Origin: CBFDBF01 sp050293315
Lineage (GTDB): Bacteria; Pseudomonadota; Gammaproteobacteria; Chromatiales; Chromatiaceae
Direction: 5' to 3'
NCBI GenBank assembly: GCA_050293315.1
Contig: JBNKMS010000012.1
Span: 310,001 to 374,000 of the forward strand
DNA length: 64,000 nucleotides
Part shown: piece after piece, positions 52,120 through 61,085 of the stretch
Layout: each line of letters opens with the position of its first letter
Numbering within the stretch: position 1 is the stretch's first letter
Made by a program: the position numbers and the translations under genes
Notes under the pieces: generated by a model
Seen by the model: only the letters and a program-made list of their open reading frames with translations
Databases searched by the model: none
What the model was told of the DNA's origin: nothing

Positions 52120-54012
52120 ATGAGTGGTACCCGAGAGCAGTTTGTAGATCATACCCTTAAGATGTCGGCAGAGGCCACCGGCCCCTATCCCGGTTCCCGC
52201 AAAATCTATATCGAGGGGTCGCGTCCCGATATTCGTGTCCCTATGCGGGAGGTCCTACAGCACGATACCTCCGCTAGTTTTGGCGTTGAAGAGAACCCCG
52301 CTATCCCTCTGTATGACACATCCGGTCTCTATACGGATCCAGAGGCAGAGATCGATCTACTACAGGGGATGCCGAATCTGCGTGGTGGCTGGATTGAGGA
52401 GCGACAGGATAGTGAGCAGTTGGCCTGCCTAAGCTCTGAGTATGGACGCCAGAGGGCGGCTGATCCGGCGCTGGCCCCATTTCGCTTTACCCATATTCGG
52501 GCGCCGCGTCGTGCTAAAAACGGCAAGAATATCACCCAGATGCACTACGCTCGCCGTGGGATTATCACGCCAGAGATGGAGTTTGTGGCCATCCGGGAGA
52601 ATTGTCTGTTAGAGAGGATGCGGGCAGATGCGCGCTACGAGAAGCTACTACGCCAGCACCCAGGAGAGCCTTTAGGCGCCAATATTCCAGATGAGATCAC
52701 CCCTGAGTTTGTGCGCCAGGAGATCGCTGCAGGACGAGCCCTGATCCCGGCCAACATCAACCACCCGGAGCTGGAGCCGATGATCATCGGGCGTAATTTC
52801 CGGGTTAAGATCAATACCAATATCGGCAACTCGGCGGTCACCTCATCCATAGCCGAAGAGGTGGAGAAGCTGGTTTGGTCCTGCCGCTGGGGTGGCGATA
52901 CCCTGATGGATCTATCTACTGGCAAGAACATCCACGAGACTAGAGAGTGGATCCTGCGCAACTCACCTGTTCCCATCGGCACGGTACCTATCTATCAGGC
53001 GCTGGAGAAGGTAGACGGCAAGGCGGAGGAGCTCACCTGGGAGATCGTACGGGACACCCTGATAGAACAGGCGGAGCAGGGGGTGGATTATTTCACTATC
53101 CATGCCGGGCTGCTGTTGCGCCACATTCCGCTGACCGCTGACCGGGTCACAGGGATTGTCTCTCGCGGCGGCTCCATCCTGGCCAAATGGTGCCTGGCCC
53201 ACCACCAGGAGAACTTCCTCTATACCAATTTTGAAGAGATCTGCGAGATCATGCAGGCCTATGATGTTGCCTTCTCTCTGGGCGATGGTCTGCGGCCTGG
53301 ATCACTGGCGGATGCCAATGACGCCGCTCAGTTCGGTGAGCTTGAGACCCTTGGCAAGTTGACCAAGATCGCTTGGGAGCATGATGTTCAGACCATGATT
53401 GAGGGCCCAGGTCATGTGCCTATGCAGATGATCAAGGAGAATATGAGCAAGGAGTTGGAGGATTGCTATGAGGCCCCATTCTATACCCTTGGCCCTCTGG
53501 TTACCGACATCTCCCCTGGCTATGACCACTTCAGCTCAGGTATCGGTGCCGCCCAGATCGGTTGGTACGGTACCGCTATGCTCTGCTATGTGACGCCAAA
53601 AGAGCACCTTGGCCTGCCTAACAAAGACGATGTGCGTGAGGGGATTATCGCCTACCGTATCGCCGCCCATGCCGCCGATCTGGCGAAGGGGTTCCCCGGT
53701 GTGCAGGTGCAGGATAATGCCATGTCCAAGGCGCGGTTTGAGTTTCGTTGGGAGGATCAGTTTAATCTAGGCCTGGATCCCGAGAGGGCGCAAGATTTTC
53801 ATGACGCGACCATGCCGCAGGATTCGGCCAAGGTGGCGCACTTCTGCTCCATGTGTGGCCCCCACTTCTGCTCTATGCGGATAACTCAGGAGGTGCGAGA
53901 GTACGCCAAACAGAGTGGGATTGAAGATATTGAGGAGGCCCTGGGGCGTGGCATGGCCGAGAAGGCGCGTGAATTTAGTTCCAGTGGCGCAGAGATATAT
54001 CGTAAAGCGTGA
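52120..54012 (+). CDS. thiC: Phosphomethylpyrimidine synthase
   Basis: The ATG at 52120, behind the riboswitch Shine-Dalgarno, gives a 630-residue ThiC. The radical-SAM cluster site is at the C-terminus as C576-x2-C579-x4-C584 (CSMCGPHFC). The middle of the protein has MDLSTGKNIHETREWI, FYTLGPLVTDISPGYDH and GTAMLCYVTPKEHLGLP, all characteristic. ThiC turns aminoimidazole ribotide into HMP-phosphate in thiamine synthesis. The gene stands alone in the window with 167 bases following it before the next gene. Confidence 0.97.
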   Translation: MSGTREQFVDHTLKMSAEATGPYPGSRKIYIEGSRPDIRVPMREVLQHDTSASFGVEENPAIPLYDTSGLYTDPEAEIDLLQGMPNLRGGWIEERQDSEQLACLSSEYGRQRAADPALAPFRFTHIRAPRRAKNGKNITQMHYARRGIITPEMEFVAIRENCLLERMRADARYEKLLRQHPGEPLGANIPDEITPEFVRQEIAAGRALIPANINHPELEPMIIGRNFRVKINTNIGNSAVTSSIAEEVEKLVWSCRWGGDTLMDLSTGKNIHETREWILRNSPVPIGTVPIYQALEKVDGKAEELTWEIVRDTLIEQAEQGVDYFTIHAGLLLRHIPLTADRVTGIVSRGGSILAKWCLAHHQENFLYTNFEEICEIMQAYDVAFSLGDGLRPGSLADANDAAQFGELETLGKLTKIAWEHDVQTMIEGPGHVPMQMIKENMSKELEDCYEAPFYTLGPLVTDISPGYDHFSSGIGAAQIGWYGTAMLCYVTPKEHLGLPNKDDVREGIIAYRIAAHAADLAKGFPGVQVQDNAMSKARFEFRWEDQFNLGLDPERAQDFHDATMPQDSAKVAHFCSMCGPHFCSMRITQEVREYAKQSGIEDIEEALGRGMAEKAREFSSSGAEIYRKA

Positions 54013-54179
54013 TTGTATCTACTATCTGCGCTGCGGCCAGCCTCTGTGCCAGCTAAAGTTTTAGCAACATCTGCCGCTAATCTGTTTTCTGGGTCGGGTG
54101 GCAGTGTTACTGGCCCCAAATCAGCGGCTCCCTAAGGTTTAATACCAGCGGTCAGGTAGCATAGACAGGTAGAATTAGT

Positions 54180-55904
54180 ATGGTCAAAGACAGCTGGGAA
54201 CTTCACACACGCGCTATCCTCTCGTCCATTGCGGATGGAGTAATCACCACTGATCTACAAGGCCATGTTGAATACCTCAATCCTGCCGCAGAGGAGTTGA
54301 CCGGATGGCGGCTGCAGCATGCTAAAGGGTTGCTACTGGAGGAGGTGTTAAACGTTGTGAGTGAAAGCTCACGCACCCCTATCATCGATCCTGTGCATAA
54401 ATGCCTGAAGGACGGCCCGATGATCTTGGGTGATGAGCATAAGCTTGTATTGTTGCACCGTATTGGCATCGGTGTCTCCATAGAGGAGTCGTTTGCTCCG
54501 ATCAGGGATGACAATGGCGCTGTTATGGGTGTGGTGGTGGTATTTCGTGATATCAGCCATACTCGCAAACTGGCGGCCCAGATAAACTGGCAGGCAGGGC
54601 ATGATCCATTAACCGGCCTGGTCAATCGCAATGTATTTGAGAAACACCTGGATCGCCTGATTGAGTCTGCTCGAAAACAGGAGCAACAACATAGTCTGCT
54701 CTATCTTGACCTTGATCAGTTCAAGGTCGTAAATGATACCTGTGGCCATGTGGCAGGGGATGAACTATTGCGCCAGGTAGCAACACTGCTATCCGCTCAT
54801 GTGCGTGATACCGATACCCTGGCACGTCTTGGTGGTGATGAGTTTGGGGTATTGCTGGCTGGTTGTCCAACAGAGATAGCTCTCAATGTAGCCAATGAGA
54901 TTCGTGATGCAATCAATGCATTTCGTTTCAACTGGGGTGAGCGCTCCTTCAGTATAGGAGTGAGTATCGGTGTGGTTATGATCGGTGCAGAGAGTGAGAG
55001 CATGGAGTTGGTGTTGAGCGCAGCAGATACCGCATGTTACGCATCCAAAGACGGAGGGCGTGATCAGGTCCATCTGTTCCAGAAAGATGCTGGTGAAGCA
55101 GCCCAGCGTCAAGGTGAGATGCAGTGGGCATCACGTATCCGGGAGGCCCTTGACAGGGATAGATTTGTCTTGGCAGCACAGAATATCGTCCCGGTGAGGC
55201 ATGGCGACAGCGGCCTGCATGCGGAAATATTGATTAGAATGCTGGATAATGATGGCGGACTTATTTTGCCCGGGGTATTTATTCCTGCAGCAGAGCGCTT
55301 CAATCTAATGTCCGCGATAGACCGCTGGGTAGTGGAAAAAGTAGCCACTATTATTGAGGAGTACCGCGCAATACTGATCGAGAAAGGGGCTCAATTTTCA
55401 GTCAACCTGTCTGGTGGTACGGTCAGTGATGGAGATTCTTTAGAATTTATCAGCAGTGAGCTTGAGCGTTTGGACGTTCCTCCAGGTATGATCTGTTTTG
55501 AGATCACGGAGACAGCGGCAATCTCCAATCTTGCCTCAGCCAACCATTTTATTCACACCTTGAAACAGTGTGGGTGCCGTTTCTCGCTGGATGATTTCGG
55601 TAGCGGCCTGTCCTCATTCGCCTATTTAAAGAATCTGCCGGTGGACTATCTGAAGATTGATGGCGCGTTCGTAAAAGACATGGCAAATGATCCTATTGAT
55701 TACGCTATGGTAGAGTCCATCAACCAGATTGGCCATGTGATGGGCCTGGAGACAATCGCGGAATTTGTGGAGAGTGAGGCCATTCTGGATCGTCTAAGTA
55801 AGCTTGGCGTCGATTACGCGCAAGGTTTTGGGATCGCGCTTCCCTGCCTGCTACTGGATGAGAGTGGTGAACTCCTGCTGCAGTGTTTCGACACTACGGC
55901 ATAA
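54180..55904 (+). CDS. PAS-GGDEF-EAL cyclic-di-GMP signalling protein
   Basis: The 574-residue protein has no membrane segment: a PAS domain (about 5-125; LSSIADGVITTDLQGHVEYLN), a GGDEF domain (LDLDQFKVVND; GGDEF at 218-222) and an EAL domain. The diguanylate cyclase site is intact and an I-site RDTD lies at 209-212. The EAL motif is EIL (349-351), but Asn409, E441, DDFGSG (471-476), K492 and QGF (548-550) are all kept, so phosphodiesterase activity is still possible. It should control cyclic-di-GMP and hence surface polysaccharide or motility. It is monocistronic, with 167 bases before it and about 200 after. Confidence 0.93.
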   Translation: MVKDSWELHTRAILSSIADGVITTDLQGHVEYLNPAAEELTGWRLQHAKGLLLEEVLNVVSESSRTPIIDPVHKCLKDGPMILGDEHKLVLLHRIGIGVSIEESFAPIRDDNGAVMGVVVVFRDISHTRKLAAQINWQAGHDPLTGLVNRNVFEKHLDRLIESARKQEQQHSLLYLDLDQFKVVNDTCGHVAGDELLRQVATLLSAHVRDTDTLARLGGDEFGVLLAGCPTEIALNVANEIRDAINAFRFNWGERSFSIGVSIGVVMIGAESESMELVLSAADTACYASKDGGRDQVHLFQKDAGEAAQRQGEMQWASRIREALDRDRFVLAAQNIVPVRHGDSGLHAEILIRMLDNDGGLILPGVFIPAAERFNLMSAIDRWVVEKVATIIEEYRAILIEKGAQFSVNLSGGTVSDGDSLEFISSELERLDVPPGMICFEITETAAISNLASANHFIHTLKQCGCRFSLDDFGSGLSSFAYLKNLPVDYLKIDGAFVKDMANDPIDYAMVESINQIGHVMGLETIAEFVESEAILDRLSKLGVDYAQGFGIALPCLLLDESGELLLQCFDTTA

Positions 55905-56003
55905 ATCCACTTTTATTAAGCGGTATTCTAATATTGGCCTAGATCTCTGTTTGATTGACAATTTGTCGGGATTTTATCCATCTGCCGATGGTAGAATATG
56001 CAA

Positions 56004-56021
56004 CAGAATCTGTAGATTCTG
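56004..56021. repeat. 18-bp palindrome between the GGDEF-EAL and cytochrome genes
   Basis: CAGAATCT at 56004-56011 is followed by GT and then AGATTCTG at 56014-56021, a perfect 8-bp inverted repeat with a 2-base centre. It lies 84 bases before the first cytochrome start. It could be an operator; no partner protein is visible. A TTGACA occurs at 55955-55960 but no -10 is at the right spacing. Confidence 0.4.
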
Positions 56022-56105
56022 GTCATAAAGTTCAGTAACTGCACTACATAGCAGTGCGGTTTATCGTTGAATTGTGGACAACTCGTTGATTGGAGAAGCT
56101 AAATT

Positions 56106-56426
56106 ATGAAGATTAAGTCTATGGCGATGATTGCCAGTAGTGCAGTGCTATCACTGGGCCTTGTTGGAAATGTTGCAGCCGACGCCGCTCTGGCCCAGGC
56201 CAAGAATTGTATGGCTTGCCATCAGGTAGAGATGAAGGTGGTTGGTCCAGCCTATAAGGATGTTGCGGCTAAATATAAAGGCGACGCCTCCGCTGAGGCC
56301 AAGCTGGTTGAGAAGGTGCTGAAAGGAGGCAAAGGCGTCTGGGGAGAGGTTCCAATGCCCCCGAATGAGGCCACAGTCAGTAAGGAAGAGGCCACAACCC
56401 TGGTTAAGTGGGTGCTCTCTCAGTAA
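56106..56426 (+). CDS. Small periplasmic cytochrome c (c551/c552-like)
   Basis: The 106-residue protein has a signal peptide (about 1-25) and one haem site, CMACH at residues 35-39. The axial Met is probably M84 in VPMPPNE. WGEVPMPPN is typical of the cytochrome c-551/552 of respiratory and sulfur-oxidising bacteria. It shuttles electrons in the periplasm between quinol-oxidising complexes and terminal reductases or oxidases. ATG at 56106 has GGAGA at 56092-56096. Confidence 0.9.
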   Translation: MKIKSMAMIASSAVLSLGLVGNVAADAALAQAKNCMACHQVEMKVVGPAYKDVAAKYKGDASAEAKLVEKVLKGGKGVWGEVPMPPNEATVSKEEATTLVKWVLSQ

Positions 56427-56432
56427 GCTTTC

Positions 56433-56485
56433 AGGGGCCTGTCGGAAAAGACCTGTAGCCAAATTATTGTATCCGACAGGCTCCT
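56433..56485. repeat. Imperfect inverted repeat after the first cytochrome gene
   Basis: AGGGGCCTGTCGGA at 56433-56446 pairs with TCCGACAGGCTCCT at 56472-56485 with one mismatch and a 25-base loop. No T run follows, so it is not a classical intrinsic terminator. It may be a transcript-stabilising hairpin or a repeat unit used elsewhere in the genome. Confidence 0.5.
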
Positions 56486-56780
56486 AATAACCTCTTCTGC
56501 TCATGGCGCTAAGCCATCCGTCCTATTTCTACGATCTATGCCAAATCTGGCTAATTGTCCCTGGATCACGTTTAGTAACATCAATAATCTAGTACTGGCC
56601 ACGGCCTGCTTTTTTTAGGGCGCAAATCTGGTATCGTTCCTACCTGGATAATTTTGACGTAGCTTATCTTGTCCCCTGTTGACGGATAGGGCCGCATTTA
56701 CAGGTTGAATGCAGGAGTTATGATATTGGGTTGAAGACCCCTATCTATTTATAACGACACTCAGTTAAGAGGATTAATCG
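56486..56780. other. 295-bp stretch without a gene
   Basis: No open frame with a convincing start and no clear promoter were found between the inverted repeat and the second cytochrome gene. Two TTGACG boxes (about 56653 and 56679) lack a matching -10 at 16-18 bases. GAGGA at 56769-56773 is the ribosome site of the next gene. Confidence 0.5.
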
Positions 56781-57101
56781 ATGTTAAAGGTAAAGTATGT
56801 ACTATTCACTCTGATAGCAGCACTTTCTATGGTTTCTGTTGGTAGTGCCGTAGCAGCCGATGGCGCCACGCTGTTTCAAGAGAAAACATGCTGGTCATGT
56901 CACGGTAAAGATGCCAAGACCCCAATTATGCCGATCTATCCAAGATTGGCTGGTCAGAATGCCGAGTACGCCTTCAATCAGATGAAGGATATTAAGAATG
57001 GGGTGCGTACTAATGGGCAGACGGCAGCAATGAAAGGAATCATGGCTACAGTCTCAGAAGACGAGATGCGCGCCATTGCTGACTGGTTGTCTAAGCAGTA
57101 A
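56781..57101 (+). CDS. Small periplasmic cytochrome c (c553/c4-like single haem)
   Basis: The 106-residue protein has a signal peptide (1-26; cleaved after AVAA) and one haem site CWSCH at 37-41. YPRLAGQNAEY and the end segment IMATVSEDEMRAIADWL, with a Met at about 88, are typical of the cytochrome c4/c553 family. It is a soluble periplasmic electron carrier. It is separated from the preceding cytochrome by about 350 bases, and the diheme cytochrome follows after 89 bases. ATG at 56781 has GAGGA at 56769-56773. Confidence 0.9.
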   Translation: MLKVKYVLFTLIAALSMVSVGSAVAADGATLFQEKTCWSCHGKDAKTPIMPIYPRLAGQNAEYAFNQMKDIKNGVRTNGQTAAMKGIMATVSEDEMRAIADWLSKQ

Positions 57102-57190
57102 GACGGCCTTTGTGGCTTGAAGTTTCTTAAGGCTATAACGCTACAGCGTGGAGATTAATGGCGCGCCAACGGCGCTGCACGGAGAGATAG

Positions 57191-57973
57191 ATGATTGGCA
57201 GGCAGGTCTTAAGAGCAGCTTTAGTGGTTGCCAGTGTAGCTGTTTGTTATGGAGCGTATGCGGCAGATGGTGCCCCCCAGGTAACCGATATCAAGGATTG
57301 GAATATCGCTGGTGGTGAGAAGAGTAAGGCGATGTTGCTAAAACCGAACAGAGAGCGCGGCATCGCAGTCTATGAGGTATGTTCGGCCTGCCACCTGCCA
57401 GAGGGTTGGGGTCTGGTTGATGGTAGTTTTCCGCAGCTTGCGGGGCAGCATCGTAATGTATTGATCAAGCAGTTGTCTGATATCCGTGCAGGCAATAGAG
57501 ATAATGCAACCATGTACCCATTTGCTTTGGATGAACAGATTCTAGCGGTAGCCGGTTTTAAACATGGCGACATAGATCCGGCCCAGTTAATTGCGGATGT
57601 GACTGACTATATATCGAAATTGCCGATGAATCCTGAACCTGGAGTCGGGCCGTGGTCTGAAAGTACATCTGAATTTGAGCGGGGCAAGCAGCTATATGCA
57701 GATAACTGTGTCAAGTGCCATGGTAAAGATGGCGAGGGAGATAACGAAAAGTTTTATCCCCGTATCCAGGGGCAGTATTACAATTACATGCTGCGCCAGT
57801 TTAAGTGGATCCGGGATGGTAAACGGCGTAACGCTAATCCAGATATGGTAAAGCAGATTAAAAGTTTTAGTGATCAGGATATGCAGATGGTGATCAACTA
57901 CGCCTCGCATCTGCTGCCGCCCAAAGAGGATCTGGCGCCATCCAGGGATTGGGTTAATCCGGATTATAAATAA
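57191..57973 (+). CDS. Diheme cytochrome c (c4-like)
   Basis: The 260-residue protein has a signal peptide (about 1-25) and two haem sites, CSACH at 64-68 and CVKCH at 173-177. Both halves have PQLAGQH or PRIQGQYYNYML-type segments, showing two related cytochrome domains as in cytochrome c4. It may carry electrons to a cytochrome oxidase, or act as a partner to the small cytochromes upstream. Start ATG at 57191 has GGAGAGA upstream (57181-57187). Confidence 0.88.
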   Translation: MIGRQVLRAALVVASVAVCYGAYAADGAPQVTDIKDWNIAGGEKSKAMLLKPNRERGIAVYEVCSACHLPEGWGLVDGSFPQLAGQHRNVLIKQLSDIRAGNRDNATMYPFALDEQILAVAGFKHGDIDPAQLIADVTDYISKLPMNPEPGVGPWSESTSEFERGKQLYADNCVKCHGKDGEGDNEKFYPRIQGQYYNYMLRQFKWIRDGKRRNANPDMVKQIKSFSDQDMQMVINYASHLLPPKEDLAPSRDWVNPDYK

Positions 57974-58036
57974 ATTAAGTTGTCTCTGCCCCTTATCCAC
58001 AAACGTAGACATATCTCCAAGGTATAGGAGTCGGGC

Positions 58037-58534
58037 GTGAAACAGAGCTATCGTGTCTCTGCGATTTCAGCAATCTTACTGCTGGCTGTTATGGCGGTTG
58101 TCGCAATCTATTCCGCCTGGCCACGATTCTTCCCTGAGGTGGCAGTGCGCGCTGCGCTGAACGCCAAATGTGATCTCAGGACTGGCCCCTGTAGCGTGAC
58201 CTTTCCGGATGGCGCCAGAGTAACTTTCTCAATCAATCCAAACTCTATTCCAGTTATGGTGCCGTTGAACTACGAAGTGGTGGTGCAGGAGATGCAGGCC
58301 GACACTGTTATGGTGGATTTTGTCGGAGTAGATATGAATATGGGGTTTAATCGGGCGCACCTGAGCAAGACGGCTGCGGGAAGGTTTAGCGGGGAAGGCA
58401 TGCTGCCGGTATGTGTAAGGGACGCCATGGAGTGGGAGGCGAAGGTGCTGCTGGGGACAGATGCCGGTCTGATGGAGGCGCCATTCCGTTTTGTCACCTA
58501 TAAGCCTGGAATCTCTCTCCCGGAAGAAGAATAG
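58037..58534 (+). CDS. Membrane-anchored periplasmic protein, unknown (FixH/YtkA-like?)
   Basis: The 165-residue protein has an N-terminal membrane span (about 8-28) and a periplasmic domain with two Cys (CDLRTGPC) and beta-strand-rich sequence: NYEVVVQEMQ, VDFVGVDMNMGFNRAHL, then EGMLPVCVR. The Met-rich VDMNMGFNR segment with a nearby His recalls the YtkA/FixH Ig-like domains and copper-binding periplasmic proteins. I do not recognise a specific family. The start is GTG at 58037. It follows the diheme cytochrome and is convergent with the WGR gene. Confidence 0.55.
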   Translation: MKQSYRVSAISAILLLAVMAVVAIYSAWPRFFPEVAVRAALNAKCDLRTGPCSVTFPDGARVTFSINPNSIPVMVPLNYEVVVQEMQADTVMVDFVGVDMNMGFNRAHLSKTAAGRFSGEGMLPVCVRDAMEWEAKVLLGTDAGLMEAPFRFVTYKPGISLPEEE

Positions 58535-58561
58535 GCGAGTTGGCTGAATTGGGCATGAATC

Positions 58562-58819
58562 TCAGTCGCTATCCAGCTGGGCGCCCTCGCGGTACACAAT
58601 TCTGTATCCGCGCTTGATCTGCATATCACGGAAATGGATTAGCCGCTGCTCCGCCTCTTCACGTTGGTCGAAGTGTTCGCTGGTAACCTGGCCGCGCGAG
58701 CCCTGTACCCCGGATTCGCGCACAACTATCCAGCCACCTAACAGATCCTGCTGGATCTGAAGTTGATAGAACCGCAAAGGCTGTTCCGGCGATGGTTGGT
58801 TCTGCATGTATATGCGCAT
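58562..58819 (-). CDS. WGR-domain small protein
   Basis: The 85-residue protein is almost entirely one WGR domain: FYQLQIQQDLLGGWIVVRESG, GSRGQVTSEHFDQREEA and IKRGYRIV. WGR domains occur in DNA- and nucleic-acid-linked proteins (PARPs, MolR-like), and alone as small proteins of unknown role. It is transcribed away from the cytochrome genes and is followed on the minus strand by nothing obvious in the window. The exact N-terminus is uncertain (ATG at 58819 or at 58804). Confidence 0.75.
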   Translation of the reverse strand: MRIYMQNQPSPEQPLRFYQLQIQQDLLGGWIVVRESGVQGSRGQVTSEHFDQREEAEQRLIHFRDMQIKRGYRIVYREGAQLDSD

Positions 58820-58853
58820 ATGGGTTCAGTAGAGCAGTCACTTAGGATGCAAG

Positions 58854-59540
58854 TCAATTGGCCAGGCCGCGCATGATGTCATAAAACACCACACCCTCAT
58901 AGATGGTCCATAGCCCAAGTATGACTACCACAAGCCCGGTCAGTCGAGAGAGCATCCCTTTTGTACGTTCACCGATTATAGCGCCTGTAGTGGTTGCCAG
59001 GAGCATCGCAGGCATGGTGCCGAGGCCAAAGCTGAGCATCACCCCTCCAGCATAGAGTGGGTCACCGCTGGCTGCCGCCTTCAGTGCTACCGAGAACAGC
59101 AGGCTGCAGGGGATCAGGCCATTGATCGTCCCTGCCAGGAGAGGGAGGGTTTTGTTTCCCCTGACACAGCCATGGAATTCGACTGTACGTGAGGCGTCAC
59201 CACCGTCCCGCAGGAGCTTTGATCGCTTCCCAGGTAGTAGTCCTGCCAACCATAGCCCTATCATCACCACCATAAAACCGGCGGCGATCATGAGGAGTCC
59301 CTGTCCCTTGCCGATGATTCCGGTCTGGATCAGTACCCTGCCGAGCAGTGCGCCGCCAACACCGAGTAGGGTGTAGGTAGCGATGCGAGCGGTGTGGTAG
59401 ATGACATGAGGTACTGTTTTTGGTTGCCACCCATATCCGGCAAAGCAGCCACCGGCCATGCCGCCACACATCCCAAGGCAGTGCAGACCTCCCATAATGC
59501 CGGTCATAAATGCCAGTGAGTATCCAAACTCTGGGCTCAT
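58854..59540 (-). CDS. TauE/SafE-like (DsbD_2-type) membrane protein
   Basis: The 228-residue protein has about six membrane spans. It contains GGLHCLGMCGGMAGG near the N-terminus (an H-C-x2-M-C motif in a helix hairpin), then NGLIPCSLLFSVAL. These are typical of the UreH/TauE/SafE transmembrane family, whose members often lie near c-type cytochrome and copper-enzyme genes. It may export or relay metal or sulfur compounds, or reduce thiols, with the TlpA-like protein encoded upstream of it. Its start overlaps the TlpA-like stop, so the two are co-transcribed. Confidence 0.75.
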   Translation of the reverse strand: MSPEFGYSLAFMTGIMGGLHCLGMCGGMAGGCFAGYGWQPKTVPHVIYHTARIATYTLLGVGGALLGRVLIQTGIIGKGQGLLMIAAGFMVVMIGLWLAGLLPGKRSKLLRDGGDASRTVEFHGCVRGNKTLPLLAGTINGLIPCSLLFSVALKAAASGDPLYAGGVMLSFGLGTMPAMLLATTTGAIIGERTKGMLSRLTGLVVVILGLWTIYEGVVFYDIMRGLAN

Positions 59541-60049
59541 GGTAGCGGTTCACTCCCCTGCATGATCTCCAGGACTATCTGTTCGAATGTCTCTGGGGTG
59601 GACTCTCCAATAATGCGCCTCCTCAGGACTCCATCTCCATCTACAAAATAGGTGGTAGGCAGGCCGGTAACCACATAGCTACGGGCCACTTCGCCCTCTA
59701 TATCCAGCAGGGTGTCGTAGGAGATGTTAAGTTTTTTGATAAAGCGCTCCGCGGTGGCCCTGTCCTGGCGCACATTGAGGGCCAGAATGGTCAAGCCACG
59801 CTCACGGTACTTTTGATATACCGGCTCCAGCAGACGCATCTCGCCGCTGCAGAAGGGGCACCAGTCGGCCCAAAAGCGGATGGCCACTACCCGGCCCCTA
59901 TAATCGGCAGGAAACTGTGTAGTGCCGCCCTCAAGGCGCTCCAGGGTGAATGTTGGGGCCGGCTCACCATTGATAAGCTGCTTCTGTTCCTCACCGCAGC
60001 CGGAGAGTAGCGATAACAGCAGCAGGAGTATGGTTATGCAGCGTGTCAT
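59537..60049 (-). CDS. TlpA/ResA-like thioredoxin lipoprotein
   Basis: ATG at 60049 is chosen because it precedes the lipoprotein signal (LSLLSGC, C18) and gives 170 residues; an earlier ATG would place charged residues before it. The thioredoxin domain has APTFTLERLEGG, IRFWADWCPFCSGE (active CPFC at 64-67) and GLPTTYFVDGDG. It should reduce disulfides in periplasmic apo-cytochromes or copper centres such as the NosL-linked enzymes. It overlaps the TauE/SafE-like gene by 4 bases and lies between that gene and the membrane protein upstream. Confidence 0.88.
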   Translation of the reverse strand: MTRCITILLLLLSLLSGCGEEQKQLINGEPAPTFTLERLEGGTTQFPADYRGRVVAIRFWADWCPFCSGEMRLLEPVYQKYRERGLTILALNVRQDRATAERFIKKLNISYDTLLDIEGEVARSYVVTGLPTTYFVDGDGVLRRRIIGESTPETFEQIVLEIMQGSEPLP

Positions 60050-60065
60050 GGGCGGTAGCGTCTCC

Positions 60066-61079
60066 TCAGGGGCCCCACCACACATCCATCATGGTGAGGG
60101 GTGATCCAAGGATAGAGTAAGTGGCTACCGCATAAAAGAGCAGCATGCATAGCATAGATATAACGATAAGTCGGCGGCTATCTATAGGGACGATTTCGCT
60201 CAGGCTCTGGATCTTACGGAATGGGGCAAGGGCGCCGGCCCCAAGGGCGGTGGCAGTAGCGATGAATAGTGGAATATATAGATAGTATCCAATGAAATTG
60301 TGGCCGCTCTTGAGAATACAGAACGGACAGTGGTGGTGTGGATGCTCATATATATATAGAGCTATGCAAGAGACGATGGCAATCAGGGCGAGGATAAAGC
60401 TGACGATGCTGCCTCCGGCAAACAGCATGCTGCCCCTCTGGCGTAGCAGATACCACCCACCGGCCAGCATGGTGAAGGCGCCGCCTGCAGCCAATAGCAT
60501 AAGCGCCCTGCTGGGCTCTATTGCTGATACCTCTGCCGCCACTCCATCGCCCTCGGGGGTAAACAGGGAGCCACAGCAGGAGGTAATCACATCCGGATTA
60601 AGTTGGAGAAAAAAAATGGTTTGTACCACCATCTCTGCAGCAACCAGCGGGAGGATAAACAGCAGAAGTCCATACTTTATTCGCACCAATGGATAGTCAA
60701 TCGCCTGGTTGTCACTGCGATTGAGGATCAGCCAGGCGGCGCCGGTAAAGAAGATAGCGATCTTTATGTTAAGCGTAGGCCAGCCCCACTGGTTTACATT
60801 CAGTACCCCGGTGGCACACATCGCACCTACGAACTGCGAGGATAGTTGCTCGGCGTTATATACGAACAGCAGTAGAGATAGTAGTTCTGCCAGTAGAGAG
60901 AAGGCGACAATGGTTGAGATCAGGTAGGTGCGTCGCTCCAGGTTGAGTTGTCTCTCACTGCCGCTGGTTATATCCCAGTGGCGGAGGATCTGAATGCCGA
61001 ACGTGCTGGCTATGGCCAGCATGAGAGTGACCACGGCGGAGACGATCAGTAGCGCCAGGATGGATGGGTTGAGCAGCAT
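60066..61079 (-). CDS. Polytopic membrane protein of unknown function
   Basis: The 337-residue protein has about eight membrane spans. A HPHHHCPFCILK segment near residue 245 holds a possible metal site (three His and two Cys). A pair of Cys (SCC) appears at about residue 170. No family is recognised. It lies between the ABC ATPase and TlpA-like genes and may be the membrane partner that uses the thioredoxin's electrons or transports a metal. The start ATG is at 61079, 6 bases after the ABC gene's stop. Confidence 0.6.
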   Translation of the reverse strand: MLLNPSILALLIVSAVVTLMLAIASTFGIQILRHWDITSGSERQLNLERRTYLISTIVAFSLLAELLSLLLFVYNAEQLSSQFVGAMCATGVLNVNQWGWPTLNIKIAIFFTGAAWLILNRSDNQAIDYPLVRIKYGLLLFILPLVAAEMVVQTIFFLQLNPDVITSCCGSLFTPEGDGVAAEVSAIEPSRALMLLAAGGAFTMLAGGWYLLRQRGSMLFAGGSIVSFILALIAIVSCIALYIYEHPHHHCPFCILKSGHNFIGYYLYIPLFIATATALGAGALAPFRKIQSLSEIVPIDSRRLIVISMLCMLLFYAVATYSILGSPLTMMDVWWGP

Positions 61080-61085
61080 CCCAGG

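Noticed and set aside
55955..55960. Perfect TTGACA before the cytochrome genes
   Set aside because: No acceptable -10 lies 16-18 bases downstream, so it was not called a promoter.
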